DNA of 64,000 bases, taken from Raffaelea ambrosiae (lineage: Eukaryota; Ascomycota; Sordariomycetes; Ophiostomatales; Ophiostomataceae). Both the position numbers and the translations under genes were made by a program. The notes below the pieces were generated by a model. The model had not been told where the DNA came from. It was given only the letters and a program-made list of their open reading frames with translations, and searched no databases. Below are positions 48,491-59,094 of this stretch, piece after piece (position 1 is the first letter of the stretch; the number at the start of each line of letters is the position of its first letter). Location of the stretch: positions 1,600,783 through 1,664,782 of the forward strand of contig PCDI01000004.1 of assembly GCA_002778195.1 (NCBI GenBank), read 5' to 3'.

Positions 48491-49779
48491 TGTGTGAGTG
48501 AGAGAGAGAGAGAGAGACGGAGCGGGCAGAGGTGAGCGAGTATTTAAACCAAGGCCTTTTTCGATATCATCTCATGCACATGCGTGTCAAATCCGGGCTG
48601 TCCCAATTGGGGAGCTGGCAAAAAGACCAGGTGCGAGGCCAACGGGAACGACCTGCCAAAAGGTGGGGCACGCCCGTCCCAATTGGCTGGGAGCCGCATG
48701 TCTTCTGGTAGGCAACAGCTCCCCCCCCCTTGGTCTCGCTTTTGCAAGGCTCAGCAGCAGTTGTGCTGCTTGGCTCGTAGAATCTGAGGTGCCTTACCCG
48801 TGCCTCACCTCAAATTTTTATTTTGGCGAGGAGAGACTTCTCTCTCGATCAAAAAAAGGAGGCATTTTTCTTAATTTTGGCGTCAGCTCTGTTTGTCGCT
48901 CTTTTTCTTCGCCGCACTGTGCTTTCCCTTGCCAACAGAGCTATTAGCTTGTTTGCCATTTCTCTTGGGCTTTTGTTTGCTGCCCTGCCCTCCTTTCAGT
49001 GCACTCGAGCCTTCTCTGCAGGAAATACAAAAAAAGAGAAGGGAACACAACAAGCCGTCCTTGGGGCGCAGCTACGAGACAGCACGCGCTGCCAGACGTA
49101 ATCCATACGTTTCCTCTGCGGAGCCGTGAAGTCATCTCTCGTCACTTTGGGGCCGCCGTCTAGCAATAGCGCAAGCGCCATCGTCCATTTGGTGAGTGCG
49201 TGACGTCTGGGACACACCGTGTTGGCTACATGTGTGCACAAACCAAACACCAGGCGGAAGAAGGGCAAACAGACTGGGAGAGAAAACAATAAATACAAAA
49301 ATACCCTTCGAAATTAGGCACTCAGCCGTGTGCTTTTTGAGGTTTTGCTAATGAAACAAGGCCATCTGTGTTGCTGTGGTGCCAGACACGTCCATCGCTC
49401 CTTCCCAAACCATCACAGCTCGTTTGCCCTGCTTGCTCTTGTGCCTTTTTTTGATTGGATTTCGTGGGCCGTTTTATTTTATTGTACAATCTATCTCTTT
49501 CTACTGTTTTTACTCGTCCTCTATTTTGCTTCATTGGAATAGTCGAGTTCGGCCCTGGTCGTGCCCTTAGTCCACGGCCTTTCAAGTTCGGCCGTACCAT
49601 TTACACACATTCGCTACCTAAGCCTGGTGGCCTGCCGCTCTCCTTCCCTTACTCCTCAGACATTTTTTGGGGGGGGGCTTCGCAGAAATTGTTAGCCCTC
49701 GATCTATAGGTGACTGCATTCGACGGTGACGAACGCTCGCGACCTTCAAGCAGCCCGCCTCATTAGAACACAGTCCAAG
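48491..49779. other. Divergent intergenic region, Cog7-like to PARP/E2
   Basis: No gene is recognised. A short (GA)n run lies at about 48497-48516, just upstream of the Cog7-like start. The rest is unstructured, with T-rich stretches before the PARP/E2 start. Confidence 0.5.
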
Positions 49780-52700
49780 ATGCCGCTGCGCTCCTTCCTC
49801 ACCGACTTGGCCAGCCTCCGAGAAAGGGTTGCCAGTCACGGTGTCGATAACATCAGTTCTGTGCTCAACGGAAATGCAGACGACGAAATCGTTGTCACAT
49901 ACAACCATGAGGCACTGGACGAGCCGCTGGCTGTCCGCATTTTGTGTGGAGGTGAACACCCCCTTTTTTCCTTCCCTGTCTATTTGTGTCGTCTGATATC
50001 ACCAGCTCTTTGCTGGCCACCCTTTGATCTGGCTCTGGACTCGTTTTGGACAGTCTGCTGAATAAAACCATCTACATAGATGTCGATGCATATCCCAGGA
50101 TGATGTGCTACTTCCTGTCCATCGACAACGCCAAGGCCGCAAAGACATACTCGCAAGTCATGGCTCGCGTGCAAGAACAGTCGGCTGAGCGCAGTCTTGC
50201 CGACATGGTGAGTCGAATCAGCCTTTCGCTGACTACTCATGTTACGCGGTCCGACCAGGCTCTCCTGGCAACCGAGGAGACGTCCGCCATTATGATCAGC
50301 GACGACGACGACGACGACGACGACAACGAAGACGAAGACGGCAACTTTGCTTCCCACAGCGACGAAGAAGTCTTTGACGTCTACATACCCTTTGACGGCC
50401 ACGGCACCGGAAATTCTGGGGGGGCTAAGACGTCCCTTGGCTCAGACGGCCAAACCGCCGACCAGTATGCCAGCCGTGGAAGGTCCAACTCGCTGCGCAA
50501 GCGCATCAGTCGCGACTTGCGGGCTGTGGAGGATGCCGGCTTCCACTTTGGTGCCATCTGTGGCCTGGGCGACGACAGAGACAACTGCATCTTGTCCGTG
50601 TCGGTGCGCGCCTCCGATTTGGACCTGCCGCCCGAAATGCTGGTGGCGTGGGACCTCGACCCATCCATGTACATTGTCATGCTCGTCCGCATGACGCGTG
50701 GCTACATCCCGCTCGAAGACCTCTTGCAGATGCAGCCTGCGGCAACGGAGACGTCGTTCCTCATCGGCAAGTGTGCGGAATACAAGCCAAGTCTCGCCGA
50801 CGCCGACGCCGCTTTTGTGACGAGCACATCTCGCCACGGGGACGGCGCCCGTAACAATAAATTTTCCCAAATCATCGTGTCCAGCAGTCTCAATCGATTT
50901 ATGAATAGCTCCTTCTTTCAGCTGGCCAGGCTGCGCAGCAGCCGGCGCATCTCATGGGAGGAGGCCAACGCGATCCTCCTCAACTTCGAACCTCCCTCGA
51001 AACGGAGAAAGTACAGCGAGCGGGGATACAGCTCGGAATCGGCCATCGACCTGGAATCTGACGACAACAGCGACGACGACCCGGCCTCGCGCCAGACGAA
51101 GGGCTCTGACGACGAAGGGGAGCAGAGCTTTCCACTCGTCGCCTTCCGCTTCGTGCTGGAACAAGTCACCCGCTGCACCCAGTATTGCCAAGCCTGCCAC
51201 CAGAAGGTCGATGCCGACTTTGAGGCAATGCGGCCCTTTGTCTGCTCGCGGCCGCTATGCTTGTTCCAGTATATCCAGTTGGGCATGGGACTGAGCGTCG
51301 AGCACGAGATTGTGTCTCAGCCAAAGGTTGTAGACCTTCTCGTCAGCTTCTGCTATTCTGCCTTGGTTCCTGTGAATCGTGGAGGCTTTGGAATCCGCGA
51401 GTTTCCCGTTGGCCTGCAACTCCGTGTTCTGCAGAAAGCATCGGCAGCACCCTGGGAGGCAACCTCTTCTCAACCACCCGCATTTGTGACGACTGGCGGC
51501 CTGCCAACCGTTTCCCAGGCCCCGTACTTTGACACACCAGACAACACAGATCAGATACCTACGAAAGGCACGTATCATTTCCAGACCAATACTGGGGCGA
51601 CATTCGTGGTGGCTGGCGACGCGGACTTGGACTGTTTCAGGGAGGGACAGTGGTTGGGCGTTCACAGGTTTCCGAGCCCACCTGCAAACCCACAGGCAAA
51701 CCCACCGGCAAACCCACCGGCAAACCCATTGACGACAGTTGTACTCGGCGTGAATTCTGCTCAGCCGGGCGTGCCCCCACCGACCACGAGCGGCGGCTAC
51801 TCGGAACGAGACAGCATCATTCATGCAACGATCACGACGATCGACTACGTCCGGCGCACACTTCATCTGGACATTGGCCCCTCCCAGCATTCTCGGAACC
51901 TCCAGAACGCACAGTACTCCCAGAAGGTCCAGGAGGTCCAGTCCGGTGGCGACCAAGCTGAACTGCTGCGTTATACAGACAATTTTGACAGCCTTGACAG
52001 CTTGGAGAGCAAGGTGCGCGCTATGGGATACATATTGGAAACGCTCCCCCGCATCTCCTTCCTGAAGACGTTTCTCGACAGCCGCCCGTATTCAGCGTTG
52101 CGTACCATTCCCGGTGTGTCTCCGTCTGCGGCGACCCTGCTCGAGTGGATTGTTGCCACAAACCGATCCTGCATTATGCAGATCGAAGACCCGGCCCTCT
52201 GTCTGTGCCAAGACAAGTCAATACCGCTATTTCGCTCCAGAGCATCCACTCAGCCAATTGCAGCCGCCATCCCTGGTTTGGGCGCCCAAGTATCCGCTTC
52301 GCAACCTCAGCCGGAAGCCATCAGCTGGGTCCAGTTCTGCTTTTACCAAGGATCGCCCAGCGACGAGATTCGGTTCCGGGGCGCTCTCGACAAGGTGGCA
52401 AAGAGGAAAGGCGCGTCCAAGTACCCGACGATATGGGGATGGCATGGAAGCAGTCTCCAGAACTGGCACAGCATCTTGCGGAGCGGCTTGGACTACAAAC
52501 AAGTCCAGCACGGGCGGAGCTTTGGAGATGGAGTCTACTTCAGCAACAACTTTAGCACCAGTCTAGTGTACTGTTCGAGTGCTGGCACGCGGTGGCCCAA
52601 CTCGGACCTCGACGTGCTCTCGGCCATCAGTCTGAACGAGATCATCAATGCCCCCGAGGACTTCACAAGCTCTACTCCGCACTACGTCGTGGGACAGCGC

Positions 52701-53912
52701 GACTGGCACCAATGCCGCTTCCTGCTTGTGCAGGCGAATCGAGTCCCCCTGCAGCCTCCTTCGCCCAGCGCCCAGGCTTCCTCTACGTCGTCCTCGAAAG
52801 CGCAATCCGGTGGTCTTTCTTCCGTCATTGGCCGCTTCCTGCAGAAAGCGCCCCAAGACGCCGAGTATTTCAAACAAGATCCTTATCGAATGGTTTATGG
52901 CCCGACTAACAAAGCCATGCTTATTCCGATGGCCTCCCTACCGGGAAAGCGAACGGGATCGAAGAAGACGCGCACCCTGGGATTGCCCAAGCATGCACGT
53001 CCGGCGTCCCGAGATAGCGACGTCGAAGTGCTGCAGAAAGATGCGACCGACTTGGCGGCTCTACTGCCCGACGACGACTACTCGCCAGCCCATGGTGGTG
53101 CGGGAGCCAAGATGCTCTCTGGCACCGCGCTGCCCGCCACCAAAGGCAAAGAAGCAGCCGCGTCGATCCCCAGTACGCCGGGCACGGAATGCGCTGCGGC
53201 GCCCGGGAACGTGGCTCGGCCAGCCGTCACCAAGTTTGTGCCAGGCACGCTGGATTACAGCACGCTGCCACGGCTGCCGACGCCGGGGTGGGTTACGTCG
53301 CAGGCCCAAAAGACGCTGGCGCGCGAGGTCCAGCGCCTGGTGGGTGTGCAGCGGGACACGCCACCGGCGGAGCTTGGGTGGTATATCGATTTCGACAAGA
53401 TGGACAACCTGTTCCAGTGGATTGTGGAAATGCACAGTTTCGATCTGTCGCTGCCGCTGGCCCAGGACATGGTGAAGAACGGCGTGCAGTCGATTGTGTT
53501 TGAGCTGCGCTTTGGCGAGTCCTTCCCCTTCTCGCCGCCGTTTGTGCGCATCATCCGGCCGCGGTTTCTCCCGTGGTCGATGGGGGGCGGCGGACACGTC
53601 ACGGGTGGCGGCGCGATGTGCATGGAGCTGCTGACGAACACGGGATGGAGTCCGGTCAACCAGATCGATGCGGTGCTGCTGCAGGTGCGGCTGGCGCTGT
53701 GCAACCTGGAGCCACGGCCGGGGCGGCTGCTGCCTTCGCTCAAGACTGACTACGGCATTGGCGAGGCGCACGAGGCGTACCTGCGCGTTGCCCGGGCACA
53801 CGGGTGGGAGGTGCCCAAGAGTTTGTCCGAGCTGATCAGCTTTTCGTCATCGCAGTCGCAGTCGCAGTCGCAGTCGCAGTCGCAGTCGCAGTCGCAGTTG
53901 CAGACGCAGTAG
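49780..53912 (+). CDS. PARP-type ADP-ribosyltransferase fused to a ubiquitin-conjugating (E2) domain
   Basis: Proposed exons are 49780-49943, 50054-50207 and 50259-53912 (1323 residues). The second intron (51 nt, GTGAGT...CCAG) keeps phase and could also be read through; the first has a weak donor (GTGTGG) and is the only in-phase choice I found. An N-terminal domain of about 400 residues contains an Asp run (near 50300). A Cys-rich patch follows at about 412-441 (CTQYCQACHQ...CSRPLC), perhaps zinc-binding. The PARP catalytic region has WHGSSLQNWHSIL with His at 835 and FGDGVYFSNN with Tyr at 866. The third triad position looks like a hydrophobic residue, not Glu, as in PARP6/8/16, so mono-ADP-ribosylation is likely. 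The C-terminal UBC domain (about 1125-1290) resembles UBE2Q, with its active Cys at 1227 in GGAMCMELLTNTGW. The tail is (SQ)n from CAGTCG repeats. This architecture is known from filamentous fungi, but its substrate is not. Confidence 0.9.
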
Positions 53913-54221
53913 CAGGCTGATGGGGACAAGAGGAAGGCGAGTCGAGAGACGACACATTCTTTGGGGAAAAGGCACACACGAGACACGCAGGCCCAGGTGG
54001 CAACAGAGATAGTCAGATCTGGGGGAGAAAACAGCATCGAAACGGCATCAAAACGGCGCATTTTCTTTTAGTATCAAAAGGCAGGTTGGGAAGTCTCCTC
54101 TTTTTTTTGTTATGTTTGGTAGGAATATAAAAAAAAAGGCCACAGACAACGATAGTCCCTGCTTGTATCAGAGCATAATTTCTGAATATACGATTGACAC
54201 TCTTCAGTCTTCCGGCGAACC
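53913..54221. other. Short convergent intergenic region
   Basis: The 309 bases between the PARP/E2 stop and the aminotransferase stop are AT-richer and contain no gene. Confidence 0.5.
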
Positions 54222-55592
54222 CTACTCTTTCACGATGTCTCGGTATGTGTCCAGGAAGGTCTCGACGGCAGCCACCAGCATGTCAAACTCGGCCTCGCCC
54301 AGCGCCAGACTCAGCGCCACGTACCCCCGGCGCGCCAGGTAGATGCCCGCCTCCAGCATCGACAGGTGGAACAGGTCCAGCAGGGCGGCCACCTCGTCCT
54401 GCTTCCAGTCGTCGGGCGCGGCGATGGCGGCGATGGGCGTCGCGGTGAAGTGGAACACCAGGATGGACCCGCAGCCCAGCACCTTGAGCAGGGTGCCGGC
54501 GGCCAGCCGGTTCAGGCGGTCCCGCAGGCGGTCGCCGTCGGCGTGCAGCTGCCGGGCGCGGGCGGGGGTGAACACGTGCTCCAGCCCGGCGGCGCCGGCG
54601 GCCATGGTCAGCACGTTGTTGTTGAAGGTGCCGGCGTGCGGAAGCGTCCCGGCACCCGATCGCGGGTCAAACTGGTCCATGATGGCCCGCCGGCCGCCAA
54701 ACGCGCCAAACGACAGGCCGCCGCCCAGGTACTTGCCCAGCGTCGTCAGGTCCGGCACCAGGCCCAGCTCCGCCTGCATGCCGCCGCCGCTGTACAGGCG
54801 CGACGTCATGACCTCGTCCAGGATGAGCACGGCGCCCAGCTCCGTGGCGGTGGTGCGCAGGTACTGCAAGAAGTCGGGCCGGGCGCGCACGCCGCCGCCC
54901 GAGCCCAGCATCGGCTCCACGAGGATGGCGGCGATGTCGTCCGGGTGGGCCTGGACCAATTCGGCGACCGAGGCCGCGTCGTTGTACCGCGCAATCAGCC
55001 ACTCGTGCGGCAGCGTGACCGGGTGCGGCCGGCCCCCGCCCGGGAAGACGAACACGCCGCCGTGGTACGCGCCGTCAAAGACGACAATCTTGCTCTTCTT
55101 TTTGTTGTTGTTGTTGTTGCTGTTATTGCACCCCCCCGCAAACGCCAGCGCCGCCGCCACCGCCATCAGCGTCGCCTCCGTGCCCGAGTTGGTGAAGCGG
55201 ACGCGGTCCATGCCGGGCTGGAAGCGGCTGCGCACCAGGCGGGCGAGGCGCGCCTCGCCGGCGTGCTGGCTGCCGAAGCTGAGGCCGTTGGCGAGGGTGT
55301 CGGCCAGGGCGCGGGTGAGCACCGGGTCCGAGTGGCCGTAGAGGCCGGCCGAGAACTCGCCGAGAAAGTCGACGTACGCGTGGCCGTCGACGTCCCAGAG
55401 GCGGCAGCCCTGCGCGCGCTCGGTGCAGAGCGGGAACGGCGCAAAGAAGAGGACGGTGCGGGTGTTGCCGCCGGGCAGGTCCTGCGTGGCGGCCTCGTAG
55501 GCGGCCTGGCTCCGGGGGTGGGCGGCCACGTAGCGGGCGGCCAGGGCCTCGTACGCCGCGGTCGCGGCGCGGGTGCGGGCCGCGGTGTCCAT
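54222..55592 (-). CDS. Class-III PLP aminotransferase, glutamate-1-semialdehyde aminomutase-like
   Basis: The single-exon protein has 456 residues, normal for the family. It follows the GSAM/HemL pattern: LPGGNTRTVLFF near the start, LWDVDGHAYVDFLGEFSAGLYGH, the PLP phosphate loop TNSGTEATLMA, FDGAYHGG, the Asp motif LILDEVMTSR, and the PLP lysine in TTLGKYLGGGLSFGAFGG. Fungi make 5-aminolevulinate by the Shemin route, so true HemL activity is unlikely; fungal members usually act on other amino substrates, often in secondary metabolism. An Asn/Lys run (about residues 156-166, NNSNNNNNKKKSK) interrupts the segment between the PLP loop and FDGAYHGG. It is followed on the same strand by the arylsulfotransferase and the MFS transporter, which suggests a shared accessory pathway. 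Confidence 0.88.
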   Translation of the reverse strand: MDTAARTRAATAAYEALAARYVAAHPRSQAAYEAATQDLPGGNTRTVLFFAPFPLCTERAQGCRLWDVDGHAYVDFLGEFSAGLYGHSDPVLTRALADTLANGLSFGSQHAGEARLARLVRSRFQPGMDRVRFTNSGTEATLMAVAAALAFAGGCNNSNNNNNKKKSKIVVFDGAYHGGVFVFPGGGRPHPVTLPHEWLIARYNDAASVAELVQAHPDDIAAILVEPMLGSGGGVRARPDFLQYLRTTATELGAVLILDEVMTSRLYSGGGMQAELGLVPDLTTLGKYLGGGLSFGAFGGRRAIMDQFDPRSGAGTLPHAGTFNNNVLTMAAGAAGLEHVFTPARARQLHADGDRLRDRLNRLAAGTLLKVLGCGSILVFHFTATPIAAIAAPDDWKQDEVAALLDLFHLSMLEAGIYLARRGYVALSLALGEAEFDMLVAAVETFLDTYRDIVKE

Positions 55593-55814
55593 GGCCAGTT
55601 GTGTTGGGCTGATGGGGGAGGGGGGCGCCGGGAAGGGGGGGCGGATGTTGTGAAGACGTGGTGGGGAAAGGCTTGAAGTTTCCTAGTTAGAGGGTTGCTT
55701 TGGGGAGGGTTGACGACACGATCACAACAAAACGGGCCGCAACGTGGCGGAGGAAGTGGACGCTGCAACAGGAAGCGTATTGTTCTTGGGGGGGCTCGGG
55801 GTTCTCTTTATCTT

Positions 55815-55849
<35 letters not shown>

Positions 55850-56187
55850 GGTCGCATGCTGTCGACATGCGGCTAGCCGAGCAGGATTGTGTCTGTGTTA
55901 CCTTTATCGCCGGATTTGGTACACATCCCGCGCGACCCCCGTCGACGTTGGCAACCAAGGCTGGCCGTCAACCTGCTACGGCCCATTGGATAGTATTACT
56001 GGAAGATCTGCTTTCTTGTTGTGTGTAGTTATCGTGTATGCTATGTTCCGGGAAACGCCCAGTTGGGTTGCCTTGTTGGCCACTGTGACTACGCTGTGCA
56101 CCAAGGGTTGGCCACTGCTCCGGACACCGGGCCGTTTGCAAAACTGGCCACTTGACAAACAACCACGTGCCTTCTGCATCCCCCATC
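55593..56187. other. Intergenic region, arylsulfotransferase 3' end to aminotransferase start
   Basis: It contains a (GA)n run at about 55817-55846. No gene is recognised. Confidence 0.5.
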
Positions 56188-58080
56188 TTACGCCCCGTTC
56201 GCCGCCTCGGACACATCCTTCTCGGCCGACACGAGAACCTGCCCGGCCCCGTCCACGGCTTCCACGGCGACGCGCTGCAGCGGGCCCGGCACGGCCAGGC
56301 TGGTCTCGAATCCGGCCCGCGGCACGTCGCCGAGCAGCGAACGCGCGCCGTGCTCCACGGAATAGAACCGCCAGCGCGTCGTCTCCGTGTCGCCGTTCCA
56401 CGACACATACAGCGTGGTCGTTGGGCTGGCCGCCCCGGACGGGTCGGGCACGGCCGCCACGGCCGCCACGGCCGCCACGGCCGGCGCCTCGTGCGGCTGG
56501 CCGGTCCAGGGGAAGCGGAACACGCGGTACGTCGAGGCCCCCCGGCTGGCCGGGCCCGCGTCGATCTGCACGTGCAGCACGGGCGTGCCGTCGGCGCGGT
56601 ACTCGGTGAAGGCGGTCTCCACGCCCCAGCCCACCACGGCGTGGCCCGTCGCCGGCAGCACCTGGATGCTGCCCTGCGCCGACGTCAGGATGGACGCGCC
56701 GTCGGGCGGCGCAAAGCTCTGCACCAGCTCGGCCGTCCAGCGCGTCGTGTCCAGGCGCAGGACCTTGCCCGTGCTCGTCGGCGCCGCCGGCCGGTCGAGG
56801 ACGCGGTGCGTGCTGTTGTCAAAGAGGCTGACAATCTCCACGCCGTCGTCCGACTGGCTGACCCAGCGCGCGTGGTGCTGGAAGTGGAACACGGCGTCGG
56901 GCGCCATGGCAAAGCTGGACTGCTTGCCGCCCAGGCGCCACAGGATCGATCCGTCCTGGGCGCTGATCTTGTACAGGGCCGAGGCGTGGCGCGCCGACAC
57001 CAAAAAGTGCCCGTCGGGGCCCTTGTCGACGCTGTTGATGTGGAGGTAGTCCCAGGCGCTGATGCCGTCGTGGCCGGCACCTCCGGGGCCTCCGGGACCT
57101 CCGGGACCACCGGGACCACCAGGGCCACCGCGACCACCGGGGCCACCAGGACCACCAGGACCACCGCGACCCCCCCCTGGCCCGCCTGGCCCGCCTGGAC
57201 TGCCTGGTCTTCCCGGACCACCCTTGTGTCCTCCACGACCGCCGGGCCCCCCATGCCCGCCACGCCCACCAGGCCCGACAGCAGGTTTGGCGTTGACAGG
57301 AATATACGTCTCTGCACACGGTCAGCGATGGTCGTGGTTGGGCCAAAAAAAAAAAAGAAAAAGAAAAAGAAAAAAAAAAGAGGTCCAATCTTTCTCTCTC
57401 ACCATCCGGATCAATGTGGTCCAGGCTGGACCACTCAAACAGCAGCTTGCCCGTGGCAATGTCCAGCTCTAGCATGGGGTCAGCAAACAGGTACGCAGGA
57501 TGACATGGGGCTTGCGGACTTTCTGCCCACCCTGAAAGATGCCGTTCACAATCCACTTCTGGTCCGCCTTGCCGCCCCATTTGCTCAGGTCGCGCTCCAC
57601 CGGCTCAAAGCTCTCCACAAAGCCCGTCGTCTCGTTGTGGATGCCAAACTCGTGGGAGTCGAGCAGCCGCTGGTTGCCCGCCCGGACCGTCTGGATCGGC
57701 TGGTAGTGCTTGTCCAGCAGCGTGATGTGGCCGTAGCCGTGCGGGCCCACGTCGCCCGGGTCGTCCTCGTAGCTGAACAGCACGTCCTGTCCCCGGTAGC
57801 GCCCGGCCTGGAAGTTGTTGGCGCCCTTGTTGTAGACCGCGTGGCCGGACCAGACGAGCTCGCCGTTGTCCTTGTAGATGTACGGCCCCGAGCGGCGCGG
57901 CCCGTCCCCCTCTTCCCTCGGCTCTCCGTTGCGAACATACGGGGCAAGGAAGAGGTAGCCGCGGTCCGCGTCCTCGGCTGCGGGAATGAGGATGTTCAGC
58001 TTGGGCGCGGCCACGTCGGGCCGGGAGCGGTAGGGGCCGCCGCTGCTGCTGCCACCTTCCTGGCTGCCTTGCGAGGCCAT
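56188..58080 (-). CDS. Arylsulfotransferase (ASST) family protein with collagen-like insert
   Basis: Exons on the minus strand are 58080-57531, 57468-57403 and 57311-56188 (579 residues). The joins give IFQELDIATGKLLFEWSSLDHIDPDETYIPVN, the conserved core of the fungal arylsulfotransferase family, in which a beta-propeller enzyme moves sulfate between phenolic compounds. Other family blocks are YIYKDNGELVWSG, HGYGHITLLD, DSHEFGIHNETTGF, AWDYLHINSVDKGPDGHFLVSAR, SILWRLGGKQSSF, FHFQHHARW and GWGVETAFTEY. Introns are 62 nt (GTGGGC...TAG, GCTGAC branch) and 91 nt. Right after TYIPVNAKPAVGPG a stretch of about 55 residues of Gly with Pro, Arg and His (GPGG and GRGG units) replaces the usual short loop before AWDY. 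There is no obvious signal peptide at the chosen ATG. The role in this organism is not known; neighbours suggest a small-molecule pathway. Confidence 0.88.
57080..57270 (-). repeat. Collagen-like GPGG/GRGG coding repeat in the arylsulfotransferase
   Basis: 9- to 12-bp units of CCACCGGGACCT type on the plus strand translate on the coding strand to GGPGGPGG and GGRGGPGG arrays. The repeat begins 12 residues into exon 3 and ends at GAGHDGISAWDY, where the conserved fold resumes. Confidence 0.85.
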
Positions 58081-59094
58081 GTTGGGGCGGCTTTGGGTGT
58101 GTGTTGTCGGCCGTGCGTATCGGCTTCGGGGATAATCTGGGCTGTATCGCCGCTATGGATTTTGCTTATGTAGAGTCGTACTGTTCCTGTCTGTCTGTGG
58201 GTTGTCGGCGTTGGCCATGTCCTGGGGGGCCCCGACATATACGTAGCATTCAAGTAGCCTCTTCGCGCAGCTACCGACACGACGGTTTCATCTTGGGGGG
58301 GTTTTTTTCCCGTAGAAGTGGCCTCTAAGGGGGCTCGGATATACGAGCACAAAAGCTTGTAAATGGTGTCCCTCACTAGCGCCATGCCGTAGCTTTTAGT
58401 GTATGAACTCGGGGCCTACAGTGCGATTAGTCCGACAGGCTTGCGCGGCGAAGTGGACCTTAGCCCCGAACGTCGCCGATGCACTGGATCGGCGTGGCTG
58501 GAGAATACAGTGATGACGACGACTCTTCCATCGTGCATGTTCATGGGTACTCGCATGGTATGCATAGCAGCTCAATAGCTACCCAGAATTTGCATTTGAT
58601 CCCTGACCAAACGGACCAGCGGAGTCGTCGTCTTTTACGCGGGCCTAAAGCCGAGATTAAGCCCGGACCCATCCTCCATGGGGTTAGATTCGATTTGTCG
58701 ATTCATGTCCACCATGAACGCGCTCTGGCTTCCATTCAGCTTGGATACTACTTTGTATGTACAAATTGTGCGATGTACCCCTGACATTTCAATCATTTAT
58801 TGCACCATTCCTCGAGACCGACGTCTGCCCCCAGGACACCGGTGACTGTGGCATGTACAGGCAGTGGTTTGCGGGTATGCACGTGACTGTGCTTCTCTGT
58901 TCCGTATCAACGGTCTCGTTTAGCCAATTTGACAAAAGAGCAATCAGTGCTCCCTGTTTCATGTCCTTTTTTTTTGGCCCCGGGACGGACCTGTACAGTT
59001 CCGCAAAGCTCTCTTTCTTTGCCGTTTGCTTGATTGCCTTTTTTCCTGTTGTCGTTGTGTTGTTGTTGTTGTTGTTGTTGCTCTTAGTCAACCC
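58081..59094. other. Intergenic region, MFS 3' end to arylsulfotransferase start
   Basis: No gene is recognised. The segment holds a (TTG)n run at about 59052-59080 and the 13-mer CTGTACAGTTCCG (58991-59003), which is shared with the tandem array at 14.9 kb. Confidence 0.5.

Noticed and set aside
54366..55676. 436-codon plus-strand frame opposite the aminotransferase
   Set aside because: Antisense shadow; no recognisable domain.
56152..58173. 673-codon plus-strand frame antisense to the arylsulfotransferase
   Set aside because: It is a shadow of the GC-biased gene, running through its introns; the real gene has clear conserved blocks on the minus strand.
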